Counted from the stretch's first letter, positions 8,211-16,838 are shown. The stretch is DNA of 45,714 bases from RGIG2041 sp045578865 (GCA_045578865.1 JAZNLB010000019.1:1-45714); one strand, 5' to 3'. Numbers and translations: made by a program. Notes: generated by a model not told the origin, from the sequence alone.

Positions 8211-9247
8211 ATTACAACACCTTCATCCGATTCGATGATTTCGCCGATGATGTAAGCATCTTCGCCGTTTGCTTTCAGTACGGAAAGCGCCTTGTCGGCA
8301 TCTTCTTTTGCAACCACAATGCTCATGCCTACACCCATGTTAAAGGTGTTAAACATATCGCGTTCAGGAATATTGCCTGTTTTTGCAATCAAGTCGAAAA
8401 TCGGCAGAATGCGAAGCGAGGCTTTGTCAATTTTTGCACCGTAACCCTTCGGAATGCTTCTCGGAATATTTTCATAAAAACCGCCGCCGGTAATGTGCGA
8501 AACTGCCTTTACCGTAACTTCTTCAAACAGTGCAAGCATCGGTTTTACATAAATTTTTGTCGGTGTAAGCAGCGTTTCGCCGATGGATTTGCCGCCGAGT
8601 TCTGCTACCGGAGATTTGATGTCGGTATTTTCAACATCAAACACCTTTCTTACCAAAGAAAAGCCATTGGAATGTACGCCGCTCGACGGAAGTGCGATGA
8701 TGACATCGCCTGCGGTTATGGTTTTGTTGTTGAGTACCTTGCTTTTGTCAACAACGCCAACGCTGAAACCTGCCAAATCGTATTCGTCTACCGGATAAAA
8801 GCCCGGCATCTCTGCAGTTTCACCGCCAATGAGTGCCGCACCGGACTGCACGCAACCCTCTGCTACGCCGGATACAATCTGCGCTACTCTTTCCGGTACA
8901 TTCTTGCCTACGGCAACATAGTCGAGGAAAAACAGCGGCTTTGCACCGCAGCAAATAATGTCATTTACGCACATCGCCACACAGTCAATACCCACCGTGT
9001 CATGCTTGTCCATTAAAAATGCCATCTTTAATTTGGTGCCAACGCCGTCCGTACCCGAAACCAGTACCGGTTTTTCAATGCCTTCCAAATCGAGTTCAAA
9101 CAAACCGCCGAAACCGCCAATGTCGCTCATTGCACCGCTCGTCAATGTTCTTGCGATATGTGTCTTCATCAGCTCAACCGCCTTATAACCTGCGGTAATG
9201 TCTACACCTGCTGCTGCGTAACTGTCGGATTTTGAATTGCTGTGCAT
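8204..9247 (-). CDS. purM: Phosphoribosylformylglycinamidine cyclo-ligase (AIR synthetase)
   Basis: Closes the imidazole ring to form AIR from FGAM with ATP. The 347 residues match normal PurM. Recognisable segments are YAAAGVDITAG at the N-terminus, VSGTDGVGTKLK, VNDIICCGAKPLFFLDY, GGETAEMPGFY and HITGGGFYENIPR. The start is supported by AAGGAG. About 160 bases separate it from the purF stop, most of them taken by an intergenic repeat. The stop overlaps purN. Confidence 0.97.
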   Translation of the reverse strand: MHSNSKSDSYAAAGVDITAGYKAVELMKTHIARTLTSGAMSDIGGFGGLFELDLEGIEKPVLVSGTDGVGTKLKMAFLMDKHDTVGIDCVAMCVNDIICCGAKPLFFLDYVAVGKNVPERVAQIVSGVAEGCVQSGAALIGGETAEMPGFYPVDEYDLAGFSVGVVDKSKVLNNKTITAGDVIIALPSSGVHSNGFSLVRKVFDVENTDIKSPVAELGGKSIGETLLTPTKIYVKPMLALFEEVTVKAVSHITGGGFYENIPRSIPKGYGAKIDKASLRILPIFDLIAKTGNIPERDMFNTFNMGVGMSIVVAKEDADKALSVLKANGEDAYIIGEIIESDEGVVIC

Positions 9248-9304
9248 ATTTTCTATCTCCTTTTTGTTTTCTTTGTTTTTTATTTGAGAAAAATTTTATT
9301 CGGG

Positions 9305-9411
9305 TTTAAAAAGTGGGAATTCGGATGCGATACGAGGCGACGGGTTGACCGCTATACTTTTGTATGCGGGCAATCCGGCAACGAAGTAGCGCGCCGAATT
9401 TACCTTTTTAG
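9305..9411 (-). repeat. Structured intergenic repeat, copy B
   Basis: About 107 bases between purF and purM, aligned with copy A at 5571-5672. Outer arms AATTCGG (9318-9324) and CCGAATT (9394-9400) are inverted. The central hairpin pairs CCGC and ATAC with GTATGCGG (9349-9369), differing from copy A on both strands so that pairing is kept. Confidence 0.75.
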
Positions 9412-10829
9412 CCTTTGCCGTTCCAGCAATAGGTGCATAATTTACACGCCGGAAGACCGATAGCTTTGATGGCACCTTCGACAGACTGGAATTCCAACGA
9501 TGTGAAATTGAATTTGTCGCAGATGGTTTTTCGCAGTTTTTTGCCACGCTCTGTCTGTGCGTCGCTGTATTCATCTATATACTTAAAGCCTTCTTCGCCT
9601 TCAAGCTCAAAAATTATGCGTCTGGCAATCAAGTCCATATCGCTCGTGCTGCGGGAGAAGTTTAAGTATTTGCAACTGTACATAATCGGCGGACAGGCCG
9701 AACGCATATGCACGCTCTTTGCGCCGTTTTCGTACAGAAATTCTACCGTTTCTTTGAGTTGTGTGCCGCGCACGATGGAGTCATCTACGAACAAAAGATC
9801 TTTGCCCTCAATCAAATCGTGTGTCGGAATCTGCTTCATTTTTGCGATGCGGTTTCTTTCCCTTTGATTGGACAGGGTAAAACTTCTTGCCCAGGTCGGC
9901 GTATATTTGATAAACGGTCTTGCAAACGGGATGTGACTTTCGTTTGCATAGCCGATGGCGTGCGGTGTGCCCGAATCGGGAACGCCGCTGACATAGTCGA
10001 TTGGAGCATCAATACCGGCCGCCTTATCGTTTTGTGCCATAATCGCACCGTTTCGATTACGCATTACCTCGACATTTACGCCCTCATAGCAGGAATTCGG
10101 GTAGCCGTAATATGTCCACAAAAAAGCGCATATGCACATTTGATCACCCGCAGGTGCAAGCTGTGTCATTGTATCTGCCGTCAAATGCACAATCTCGCCG
10201 GGGCCGAGTTCCTTTTCGTCCTCGTAGTCTAATTTTAAATAGGCGAAAGACTCAAAGGATACGCAGTAGCCGTCTTCATTTTTGCCGATAAGCACCGGTA
10301 TACGGCCCAAACGGTCACGCGCTGCAATCAGGCTGCCGTCATTTTTCAAAATCAAAATGGATGCCGTACCCTCGATTACACTTTGTGCAAATTGGATGCC
10401 TTCCTCAAAAGAACCTTTCTGGTTGATAAGTGCTGCGACCAAATCCGTCATATTGATTTTGCCGCCGGTCATTGCAGAAAAGTGTCCGCCTTCCGACAGA
10501 TACTTGCCAATCAGTTCCTCAGCATTGTTTATGATGCCGACGGTGCAGATGGCATAGACACCTAAGTTGGAACGGATCAAAAGCGGTTGCGGGTCAGAAT
10601 CGCTGATACAACCGATGGCTGCATTGCCGTGCATCTCGTCAAACACATCGTCAAACTTCGTTCGGAACGGGGAATTTTCAATATTGTGAATTTCTCTTTG
10701 CAATCCGATTTCCAGGCTGTAGGCTGCCATACCACCGCGCCTTGTGCCAAGGTGGGAATGGTAGTCTGTACCGAAAAATACATCGGATATTACATCATGT
10801 TTACTTACGGCACCGAAAAAACCGCCCAT
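9408..10829 (-). CDS. purF: PurF-like phosphoribosyltransferase lacking the glutaminase cysteine
   Basis: PurF normally makes phosphoribosylamine from PRPP using ammonia freed from glutamine by an N-terminal cysteine. Here the mature start is Met-Gly-Gly-Phe-Phe-Gly with no Cys1. A strong CGGAGGT site eight bases upstream of the ATG rules out a longer start. Other glutaminase signatures are also altered: HLGTRRGG replaces the usual HRGQ-SAG region. The synthase half looks intact: VPDSG near residue 270 and the PRPP loop VDDSIVRGT near 350. Cysteines at 232/234, 386, 462 and 465 lie where the Bacillus enzyme binds its Fe-S cluster. It may use free ammonia or a partner glutaminase, or a normal PurF may exist elsewhere. 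Identity to the family is clear; function as a full PurF is inferred. Confidence 0.85.
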   Translation of the reverse strand: MGGFFGAVSKHDVISDVFFGTDYHSHLGTRRGGMAAYSLEIGLQREIHNIENSPFRTKFDDVFDEMHGNAAIGCISDSDPQPLLIRSNLGVYAICTVGIINNAEELIGKYLSEGGHFSAMTGGKINMTDLVAALINQKGSFEEGIQFAQSVIEGTASILILKNDGSLIAARDRLGRIPVLIGKNEDGYCVSFESFAYLKLDYEDEKELGPGEIVHLTADTMTQLAPAGDQMCICAFLWTYYGYPNSCYEGVNVEVMRNRNGAIMAQNDKAAGIDAPIDYVSGVPDSGTPHAIGYANESHIPFARPFIKYTPTWARSFTLSNQRERNRIAKMKQIPTHDLIEGKDLLFVDDSIVRGTQLKETVEFLYENGAKSVHMRSACPPIMYSCKYLNFSRSTSDMDLIARRIIFELEGEEGFKYIDEYSDAQTERGKKLRKTICDKFNFTSLEFQSVEGAIKAIGLPACKLCTYCWNGKG

Positions 10830-10851
10830 TTGTGTTTACCTCCGGAGTATA

Positions 10852-11346
10852 TTATTTATTGTATTTTGCTTCAATAGCAGCATTCTTTGCTAAAACGCTT
10901 TCCTTAGCGCCCTCGCGTGCGTTTTCTAAAATTTCTGCCACATGGGCATCTTCGATGCCGAGCATCTGCATGGCAAGCAGTGCGGCGTTGTATGCACCGT
11001 CAATGGCAACAGTGGCTACAGGGATATCGTTGGGCATCTGTACGGTCGATAAAAGTGCATCAAGTCCGTCAAGCGTTGAGGACTTAATCGGAATACCGAT
11101 GACCGGCAAGGTTGTATTTGCGGCGATTGCGCCTGCAAGATGTGCGGCTTTGCCTGCGGCGGCGATGAGTACGCCAAACCCGTTTTTGCGTGCATTTGCG
11201 GCAAAGTCCTTAGCTTCTGCCGGTGTGCGGTGTGCGGAAAATACATGCACTTCATACGGCACGCCCACACAATCTAAAAGATTGATTGCCTTTTCCACTA
11301 CGGGCAAATCGCTGTCACTACCCATGATAATACCGATTTTTTTCAT
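10852..11346 (-). CDS. purE: N5-carboxyaminoimidazole ribonucleotide mutase (PurE, class I)
   Basis: Interconverts carboxylated forms of AIR to give CAIR. The 164-residue protein begins KKIGIIMGSDSDLP, the standard substrate-binding start, followed by SAHRTP, IAAAGKAAHLAG and the MPNDIPVATVAI region. The ATG at 11346 is chosen because GGAGG lies nine bases upstream; an earlier in-frame start would fall in the terminator of the riboswitch. No purK follows, so the carboxylation partner, if needed, is elsewhere. It is the first gene of the operon, and purF follows after 22 bases. Confidence 0.96.
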   Translation of the reverse strand: MKKIGIIMGSDSDLPVVEKAINLLDCVGVPYEVHVFSAHRTPAEAKDFAANARKNGFGVLIAAAGKAAHLAGAIAANTTLPVIGIPIKSSTLDGLDALLSTVQMPNDIPVATVAIDGAYNAALLAMQMLGIEDAHVAEILENAREGAKESVLAKNAAIEAKYNK

Positions 11347-11377
11347 ATCTTTTGTCCTCCAATTCTCTAACAAACCT

Positions 11378-11419
11378 AAAAAGGGCAATCCTATGCACCT
11401 GACATGTAAAGGACTGCCC
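11378..11419 (-). terminator. Riboswitch-controlled terminator upstream of purE
   Basis: GGGCAGTCCT (11410-11419 read leftward) pairs with AGGATTGCCC (11383-11392) and is followed by a T-run (11378-11382). The 5' arm starts inside the conserved CUGGGC of the aptamer, so aptamer folding and terminator folding exclude each other. Confidence 0.82.
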
Positions 11420-11489
11420 AGACGGTCGACATTTTTATGTTTTTTGTTCCCATGTGGTAATCTCCACGCATCCGTCAGTTACAAAAAAC
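11416..11489 (-). ncRNA. ZTP/ZMP riboswitch (pfl motif) aptamer
   Basis: Read leftward, the leader has a 9-bp P1 (GTTTTTTGT with ACAAAAAAC), a conserved-type ACTGACGG, a GTGG/CCAC hairpin and, downstream, CCGTCTGGGC at 11416-11425. The known pfl consensus has CUGGCG and CCGCCUGGGC, which form a pseudoknot. Here both sides changed together (GACGG with CCGTC), so pairing is kept. ZTP/ZMP binding would hold the CUGGGC strand and block the terminator, turning the purine genes on when 10-formyl-THF is short. The class is known; its assignment here is by eye. Confidence 0.85.
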
Positions 11490-11502
11490 TTTTTACTTAT
11501 AT

Positions 11503-11531
11503 ATTTTAACACGCGTATATGTTAAAGTCAA
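11503..11531 (-). promoter_or_regulatory. Sigma-A promoter of the purine operon
   Basis: TTGACT (11526-11531), a 17-base spacer and TAAAAT (11503-11508), reading leftward, just upstream of the riboswitch. Confidence 0.82.
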
Positions 11532-11625
11532 GGAAATCCGCAATTTCGGCAACATGTACAAAAATTTGTTTTGAAACTATTTTTTTTGGCTAAAAATGCC
11601 GCCTACCGGCTCGGTGTTTCCTTCG

Positions 11626-11654
11626 TTGACAGTACAAAAGATTTTTAGTATAAT
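11626..11654 (+). promoter_or_regulatory. Sigma-A promoter for the lipoprotein gene
   Basis: TTGACA (11626-11631), 17 bases, TATAAT (11649-11654). Near-consensus and divergent from the purine promoter. Confidence 0.85.
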
Positions 11655-11741
11655 ATTTTTGAAAAGGACGGAACTTTTTGAACAGAATTGCGTCTATTAC
11701 AGCGTAACGCAAAATAAAAAAGAACAAAGGAGAAACAAAAA

Positions 11742-12362
11742 ATGAAAAAAATACTTGCAATGCTTTTAGCAATCAGTATGCTTCTTTCGTTTGCCGCTTG
11801 CGGCGAAAAACCGGCAGAAGATGTGGAAATCAACCCGGATGAAATCGTGGAAAATGCGGAGGAAAACGAAAAGGTTGATGCGCCGCAGGAAGATAAGGCG
11901 CCGGCAAAGGACGAAACGGCGCAGAAGCCGGAAGAAAAGCCTGCCGAGGATAAAAAAGAGGAAAGTGCACAGACCGTAGGCAACATTTTGCTGGGTGAGT
12001 TTAAGGCGCAGGCAGGCAGCAAAGATGCACTTGCCATTGCAGAAAGTCTTGCACAAAGCAGCATTTTGCCGTTTATGGCAGGTGCAATGGAAGTCGAGCA
12101 GGGTCTTTTGTCCGGTTTTGACAACTACGAGGTAAAGGGCTTTCAGAAAGGCGCAACTTTCATGCCGATGATGGGATCGATTGCATTTGTCGGTTATGTG
12201 TTTGAATTAGAAGACGGCGTAAATCCGGCTGATTTTATCGCAGACCTTAAAAAGAATGCAAACCTGCGCTGGAATATCTGCGTGGAAGCAGAGGAAATGG
12301 TAACGGGCAATGTCGGTAACAAGGTGTTCTTTGTAATGTGTCCGAAGCAGTTTGAAGCATAA
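11742..12362 (+). CDS. Putative lipoprotein with charged linker
   Basis: A 206-residue secreted lipoprotein: a basic start, a hydrophobic stretch and a lipobox ending FAAC at about residue 20 predict lipid anchoring on the outer face of the membrane. Residues about 22-80 are a low-complexity Glu/Lys/Pro/Ala linker, and about 85-206 form a compact domain I do not recognise. It precedes an MBOAT/DHHW pair but is separated from it by a terminator. Small lipoproteins, some with DUF4358, are often seen near such pairs in Clostridia, and this could be a distant member. The start has AAAGGAG. Confidence 0.75.
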   Translation: MKKILAMLLAISMLLSFAACGEKPAEDVEINPDEIVENAEENEKVDAPQEDKAPAKDETAQKPEEKPAEDKKEESAQTVGNILLGEFKAQAGSKDALAIAESLAQSSILPFMAGAMEVEQGLLSGFDNYEVKGFQKGATFMPMMGSIAFVGYVFELEDGVNPADFIADLKKNANLRWNICVEAEEMVTGNVGNKVFFVMCPKQFEA

Positions 12363-12379
12363 GAAATTTCATAGAAAAC

Positions 12380-12402
12380 ACGGGCTTTGTGCCCGTTTTT
12401 TC
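12380..12402 (+). terminator. Terminator after the lipoprotein gene
   Basis: ACGGGC (12380-12385) pairs with GCCCGT (12391-12396) and runs into six Ts. It is short, so some readthrough into the MBOAT gene is possible. Confidence 0.75.
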
Positions 12403-12421
12403 TTAGCAGGGGAGATAAACA

Positions 12422-13822
12422 ATGCTGTTTTCGAGTATTCCGTTTTTGTATTATTTTTTGCCATGTGTGCTCATCTTGTATTTTATGGCGCCGCGGCAGT
12501 TAAAAAACACCGTACTTTTATTGTTTAGCCTTGTGTTTTATGCGTGGGGCGAGCCGGTGTATGTATTTTTGATGCTGGCAACCGTGCTTTCGGGCTATGT
12601 GCTCGGTCTGCTCATTGAGCGTTATCGGGGAAAAATAGCATCGAAGGTGTTTATGCTTATATCCGTCGTTGCATTTCTGGCGATTTTAGGCTACTTTAAG
12701 TATGCGGATTTCTTCATCGCCAACTTTGCGCGCGTGACAGGACTTTCGGTAAAGTTTTTAAATCTCGCATTGCCAATTGGCATCAGTTTTTACACCTTCC
12801 AGATTTTAAGCTACACGATTGATGTATATCGCGGCAATGTGGCGGCGCAGAAAAACCCGATTAACCTTGCGGCGTATGTGGCGTTGTTTCCGCAACTTAT
12901 TGCAGGACCGATTGTACGCTACGCTGATGTGGAAAAGCAATTAACCGGACGCACACACAGTTTTGAAAAGTGCGCCGAGGGTATTCGCCGTTTTATTTTC
13001 GGTATGGGCAAAAAAATCCTGCTTGCCAATACCTTAGGTGAGCTTTGCGATGTGTTTTATACTACGAGCGACACATCTGTGTTGTTTTTCTGGCTGTTTG
13101 CAATCGCATATATGTTGCAGATTTACTTTGATTTTTCCGGTTACAGCGATATGGCAATCGGCCTTGGTAAAATCTTCGGATTTGACTTTCTGGAAAACTT
13201 TAATTATCCGTTTATTGCCAAAAGCATTACGGATTTCTGGCGCCGCTGGCATATGTCGCTGGGCACATGGTTTCGTGATTATGTCTACATTCCAATGGGC
13301 GGTAACCGTGTAAGCAAAGGCAGATTTGTGCTCAACATCTTTACGGTGTGGTTTTTGACGGGGTTTTGGCACGGTGCAGAATGGAATTTTATTATTTGGG
13401 GCGTATTTTTCGGCGTGCTTCTTTTGGTCGAAAAGTTTTTCCTTATAGATGTGCTGGATAAAATGAAAGGTGTGCGCCATATTTATGTGCTGTTTTTGGT
13501 GGCCATCAGTTTTGTAATCTTTTCGGCAAATAATCTCGGCGAGGCGTTTTCGCGTGTGGGCGGTTTGTTTGGCGCGGGCGGTATTCCGCTCATTTCCGAA
13601 ACGGCGCTTTATCAACTTGCAAATTACGGTTGGCTGATTTTGGTCGGCGTTGTTTCGGCGACACCGCTTCCGAAGAAGGCGATAGAGTATATAGGCAAAA
13701 CGAAGGTTGGCGGTGCAGCGGTCCGCCTTATGGAAATTCCGTATCTGTTATTTGTATTGCTTGCAGTAACCGCCTTTTTGGCAGACGGGTCATTTAATCC
13801 GTTTTTGTATTTCAGATTTTAG
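12422..13822 (+). CDS. MBOAT family O-acyltransferase (AlgI/DltB-like)
   Basis: A multi-span membrane enzyme of 466 residues that moves acyl groups, usually acetyl, across the membrane onto surface glycans or other acceptors. Many hydrophobic helices are visible. LPIGISFYTFQILSYTIDVYRG and YFDFSGYSDMAIGLGK are typical AlgI-type segments, and FWHGAEWNF carries the family's conserved catalytic histidine (His317). It is followed 11 bases later by a DHHW protein; such pairs act together, the MBOAT passing acetyl groups to an extracellular transferase. The acceptor (cell-wall polymer or exopolysaccharide) is unknown. Its Shine-Dalgarno is AGGGGAG. Confidence 0.93.
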   Translation: MLFSSIPFLYYFLPCVLILYFMAPRQLKNTVLLLFSLVFYAWGEPVYVFLMLATVLSGYVLGLLIERYRGKIASKVFMLISVVAFLAILGYFKYADFFIANFARVTGLSVKFLNLALPIGISFYTFQILSYTIDVYRGNVAAQKNPINLAAYVALFPQLIAGPIVRYADVEKQLTGRTHSFEKCAEGIRRFIFGMGKKILLANTLGELCDVFYTTSDTSVLFFWLFAIAYMLQIYFDFSGYSDMAIGLGKIFGFDFLENFNYPFIAKSITDFWRRWHMSLGTWFRDYVYIPMGGNRVSKGRFVLNIFTVWFLTGFWHGAEWNFIIWGVFFGVLLLVEKFFLIDVLDKMKGVRHIYVLFLVAISFVIFSANNLGEAFSRVGGLFGAGGIPLISETALYQLANYGWLILVGVVSATPLPKKAIEYIGKTKVGGAAVRLMEIPYLLFVLLAVTAFLADGSFNPFLYFRF

Positions 13823-13833
13823 GAGGTGGCGAA

Positions 13834-14940
13834 ATGAAAAACAAAAAAAGTGTTTTTACGGTTGTGTTGTTCGCAGTGATTTTGCTTAGCGTTTCGCTGG
13901 CCTGTATTTTAAAACCGGCAGATGCCTTTTCGGATGCGGAGCGCCGTGAACTGGCAGGGCTGCCCGAAATCAGCATCGAAAGTATTATAAGCGGTGAATT
14001 TACTGGAAAATTTGAAGCTTATACGGCAGACCAGTTTCCTTTGCGTGACCGTTTGCGCGGTTTTAAGGCGCTTATAAACAAGTATGTGTTTGCCAAAAAA
14101 GACACAAACGACTTGTTTACGGCAGACGGACATGTTTCAAAACTGGATGGCGAACTAAACGCAGCGATGCTCGACCATGCAGCAGAGCGGTTTTCGTATT
14201 TACAAAAAACCTATTTAAAGGATACAGATGCCAAAGTATATTTGAGCATTGTGCCGGATAAAAATTATCTGCTTGCCAAGCCGAACGGCTATACGAGTTT
14301 GGATTATGAACTCCTGGTTTCCCAGATGCTTTCGCGCGTAGAAGACATGGAGTATATTGATGTTTTTCCGCTGCTGGATTTAGAGGATTACTATACAACC
14401 GATACGCATTGGCGACAAGAAAATATTACCGACATTGCTGCGTATATTGCTACGCAGATGGGCACGGATGCAGAGGCGACCTACAATGTAAACAAACTCG
14501 ACAATCCGTTTTACGGGGTGTATGCAGGGCAACTGCCGTTAGCGATTGCGCCCGACACAATCTATTATCTGACCAATCCGGTTTTAGACGACTGCAAGGT
14601 AACGCATTACGATACGGGCAAGCCGGTTGAAGATGTGCTCTACAACATGGAAAAGGCCTACGGCAAAGACCCGTATGAGATGTTTTTGTCCGGTACGACG
14701 GCGCTTGTAACCATTGAAAATCCAAACGCGACGGAAAAGAGAGAACTGGTGTTGTTTAGAGACTCGTTCGGCTCCAGTCTTGCGCCGCTTCTGGCACAGG
14801 GTTACAGTAAAATCACGGTGGTGGATATTCGTTATATTCAAAGCAGTTTTGTAGGCAATTTTGTGGATTTTGAAAATGCAGATGATGTACTTTTTATGTA
14901 TTCGACCTCACTTCTCAATAACGCACTTGCACTCAGATAA
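13834..14940 (+). CDS. DHHW family protein (AlgX/AlgJ-like surface O-acetylation partner)
   Basis: A 368-residue protein with one N-terminal membrane segment (about 7-26) and an extracellular SGNH-like domain. The signature DTHW is at about residue 190, and FRDSFG, with the likely nucleophilic serine, is at about 308-313. These supply the Asp/His and Ser of an acetyltransferase or esterase centre. The start follows TAGGAGGTGG, 11 bases after the MBOAT gene, so the two are translated together. It is expected to take acetyl groups delivered by the MBOAT protein and place them on a surface glycan. A strong terminator follows. Confidence 0.88.
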   Translation: MKNKKSVFTVVLFAVILLSVSLACILKPADAFSDAERRELAGLPEISIESIISGEFTGKFEAYTADQFPLRDRLRGFKALINKYVFAKKDTNDLFTADGHVSKLDGELNAAMLDHAAERFSYLQKTYLKDTDAKVYLSIVPDKNYLLAKPNGYTSLDYELLVSQMLSRVEDMEYIDVFPLLDLEDYYTTDTHWRQENITDIAAYIATQMGTDAEATYNVNKLDNPFYGVYAGQLPLAIAPDTIYYLTNPVLDDCKVTHYDTGKPVEDVLYNMEKAYGKDPYEMFLSGTTALVTIENPNATEKRELVLFRDSFGSSLAPLLAQGYSKITVVDIRYIQSSFVGNFVDFENADDVLFMYSTSLLNNALALR

Positions 14941-14970
14941 AGCATGAGCACCTTAAATGAAAGTGTCTTA

Positions 14971-14999
14971 CAGCGTCTCCCTTTGGAGACGCTGTTTTT
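14971..14999 (+). terminator. Terminator after the MBOAT-DHHW pair
   Basis: CAGCGTCTCC (14971-14980) pairs with GGAGACGCTG (14985-14994) across a CTTT loop, then five Ts. Confidence 0.92.
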
Positions 15000-15056
15000 A
15001 TTGAAGGGGCTTTAAGAGAAAATTATAGAAATTTCAAATCATTTTTAAGGGGTTGC

Positions 15057-15085
15057 TTGCGTAGCAGAGCAGACTGTGATAAAAT
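15057..15085 (+). promoter_or_regulatory. Putative promoter of aroC
   Basis: TTGCGT (15057-15062), 17 bases, TAAAAT (15080-15085). The -35 box is weak. Confidence 0.6.
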
Positions 15086-15115
15086 AAAGGTGTTGTAATA
15101 AAAGGAGGGAGCGGT

Positions 15116-16240
15116 ATGCTCAGATTTTTGGATGCGGGAGAGACACACGGAAAATGTCTGGTTGCGATTGTGGAGGGACTTCCGTCAAACTTAAAAGTAG
15201 ATGTAGAAAAAATTAATGATAAACTTGCGCGCAGACAAGGCGGATACGGTCGCGGCGGTCGCATGAAAATTGAGACGGACCGTGTGGAAATTTTAAGTGG
15301 GGTGCGTGGCGGAAAGACACTTGGAAGTCCGATTGCCCTGCGTATTGAAAATCGGGATTATAAAAATTGGGAAAAAATTATGGGTGATTTAGAGGCCACG
15401 GATGACCGAGCGGTTTATGTTGCACGCCCAGGGCATGCGGACTTGACCGGAGCAATCAAATATGCACATGTGGATATGAGAAATGTGCTGGAGCGTGCAA
15501 GCGCAAGAGAAACGGCAATTCGCACGGCGGTCGGCGCACTTTGTATGTGCCTTCTGGAAGAAATCGGTATCACGGTGACGGGCCGTGTGGTACGCGTGGC
15601 GGATGCGGTTGACAAAACGCCATATACGATGCCGGATTTGAAAGAGAAGGTGAACGCATCGGAGATGCGAATGTACGATGAAGAGGCGCAGGCGCTTGCC
15701 GTAAAATATATAGATGAGGCAAAAGAGGCAGGCGAATCCCTTGGCGGTGTCGTAGAAATTATTGCAGAGGGCGTCATGCCGGGACTGGGCAGTTATGTTC
15801 ATTATGACCGTAAACTCGATGGTGCGCTCGCAGGTGCATTGATGAGCGTACAAGCCATCAAGGGCGTGGAGTTTGGCATGGGCTTTGCGGCGGCTAAATT
15901 GCAGGGTTCGAAGGTACATGATTCGATTGTTTATAACAACGGTTATGCACGACAAACGAACAATGCGGGCGGCATTGAAGGCGGTATGTCTAACGGAGAA
16001 ACCATTGTAATGAAAGCGGCGATGAAACCGATTCCGACATTGTATACACCGCTGGAAAGCGTGGATATTCGCACGAACGAGAAGGCGCTTGCAACCGTGG
16101 AGCGCAGCGATATTTGTGCGATAACGGCTTGCAGTATTGTTTGCGAAAGTGTAGTTGCATTTGAACTTGCGAAAGCAGTGCTTGACTGCTTTGGCGCAGA
16201 CAATATGAAACAACTTAAAAAGAGGATTAGTTTGAACTAG
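15116..16240 (+). CDS. aroC: Chorismate synthase
   Basis: Converts EPSP to chorismate with reduced FMN, the last common step of aromatic amino-acid synthesis. The 374-residue length is standard. Family segments include AGETHGKCLVAIVEG at the N-terminus, RRQGGYGRGGRMKIE, RPGHADLTGAIKY, RASARETA and, near the C-terminus, NAGGIEGGMSNGE with a following IPTLYTPL. AAAGGAGGG lies before the ATG. No other shikimate gene is nearby. The sigma factor gene follows after only 40 bases without a clear terminator, so they may share a transcript. Confidence 0.97.
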   Translation: MLRFLDAGETHGKCLVAIVEGLPSNLKVDVEKINDKLARRQGGYGRGGRMKIETDRVEILSGVRGGKTLGSPIALRIENRDYKNWEKIMGDLEATDDRAVYVARPGHADLTGAIKYAHVDMRNVLERASARETAIRTAVGALCMCLLEEIGITVTGRVVRVADAVDKTPYTMPDLKEKVNASEMRMYDEEAQALAVKYIDEAKEAGESLGGVVEIIAEGVMPGLGSYVHYDRKLDGALAGALMSVQAIKGVEFGMGFAAAKLQGSKVHDSIVYNNGYARQTNNAGGIEGGMSNGETIVMKAAMKPIPTLYTPLESVDIRTNEKALATVERSDICAITACSIVCESVVAFELAKAVLDCFGADNMKQLKKRISLN

Positions 16241-16280
16241 CCACAACAAAAAATACACGGAGAGGGGGCGCGCGTGCCGT

Positions 16281-16838
16281 ATGACCAAGGAAGAACTATT
16301 GCAAAGATGCAAAAATCATGATGCACAAGCATTTGATGCGCTGATACGCATGTATCAAAATAAAATTATCAATATTGCATACGGTATGCTTCAAGACCGT
16401 GAAGATGCTTATGATGTTGCCCAAGAGGTTTTTGTAAAACTTTACAGAAAAATCGAAAGTTTTACCGGCAGTGCCGCGCTGGATACATGGATTTATCGTA
16501 TCACGGTGAACGCAAGTTTGGACGAACTTCGTAAGCGTGGCAGACGGGTGCGTACGGTGCCGCTTCAAGCGCAGTCGGATGCGGAGGAAGAATATACCTT
16601 GCCGATTGCGGATGAAACTTCTTCTCCCGAAAATGTAATCCTGTCTAATGAGCGGCGGCGTGAAATTCTGGGGGCGATATCCCGTTTGAGCGAAAAATAC
16701 AGGAGCGTGCTGATTTTGCGCGAGTTTGAGGATTTGGATTATGAGCAGATTGCACAGGCGCTCGGCATCAGCGTAGGTACGGTGAAATCGCGCTTGAGCA
16801 GAGCGAGAGAAAAATTACGGAACATTTTAGAAAAATAG
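16281..16838 (+). CDS. ECF RNA polymerase sigma factor (SigW-like)
   Basis: A 185-residue extracytoplasmic-function sigma factor. Region 2 is visible at about 10-80 (FDALIRMYQNKIINIAYGML through DVAQEVFVKLYRKI), and region 4 at about 130-180 (LSEKYRSVLILREFEDLDYEQIA followed by GISVGTVKSRLSRAREKLR, a helix-turn-helix for the -35 box). The next gene encodes a zinc anti-sigma factor, so the sigma is probably held inactive until an envelope signal arrives. Genes for a cell-wall deacetylase and surface acetylation nearby are possible but untested targets. Confidence 0.95.
   Translation: MTKEELLQRCKNHDAQAFDALIRMYQNKIINIAYGMLQDREDAYDVAQEVFVKLYRKIESFTGSAALDTWIYRITVNASLDELRKRGRRVRTVPLQAQSDAEEEYTLPIADETSSPENVILSNERRREILGAISRLSEKYRSVLILREFEDLDYEQIAQALGISVGTVKSRLSRAREKLRNILEK

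Noticed and set aside
10780..10829. Missing PurF cysteine caused by a misplaced start or frameshift
   Set aside because: The ATG has a strong CGGAGGT site at normal distance, the frame is intact through the whole protein, and other glutaminase motifs are changed as well.
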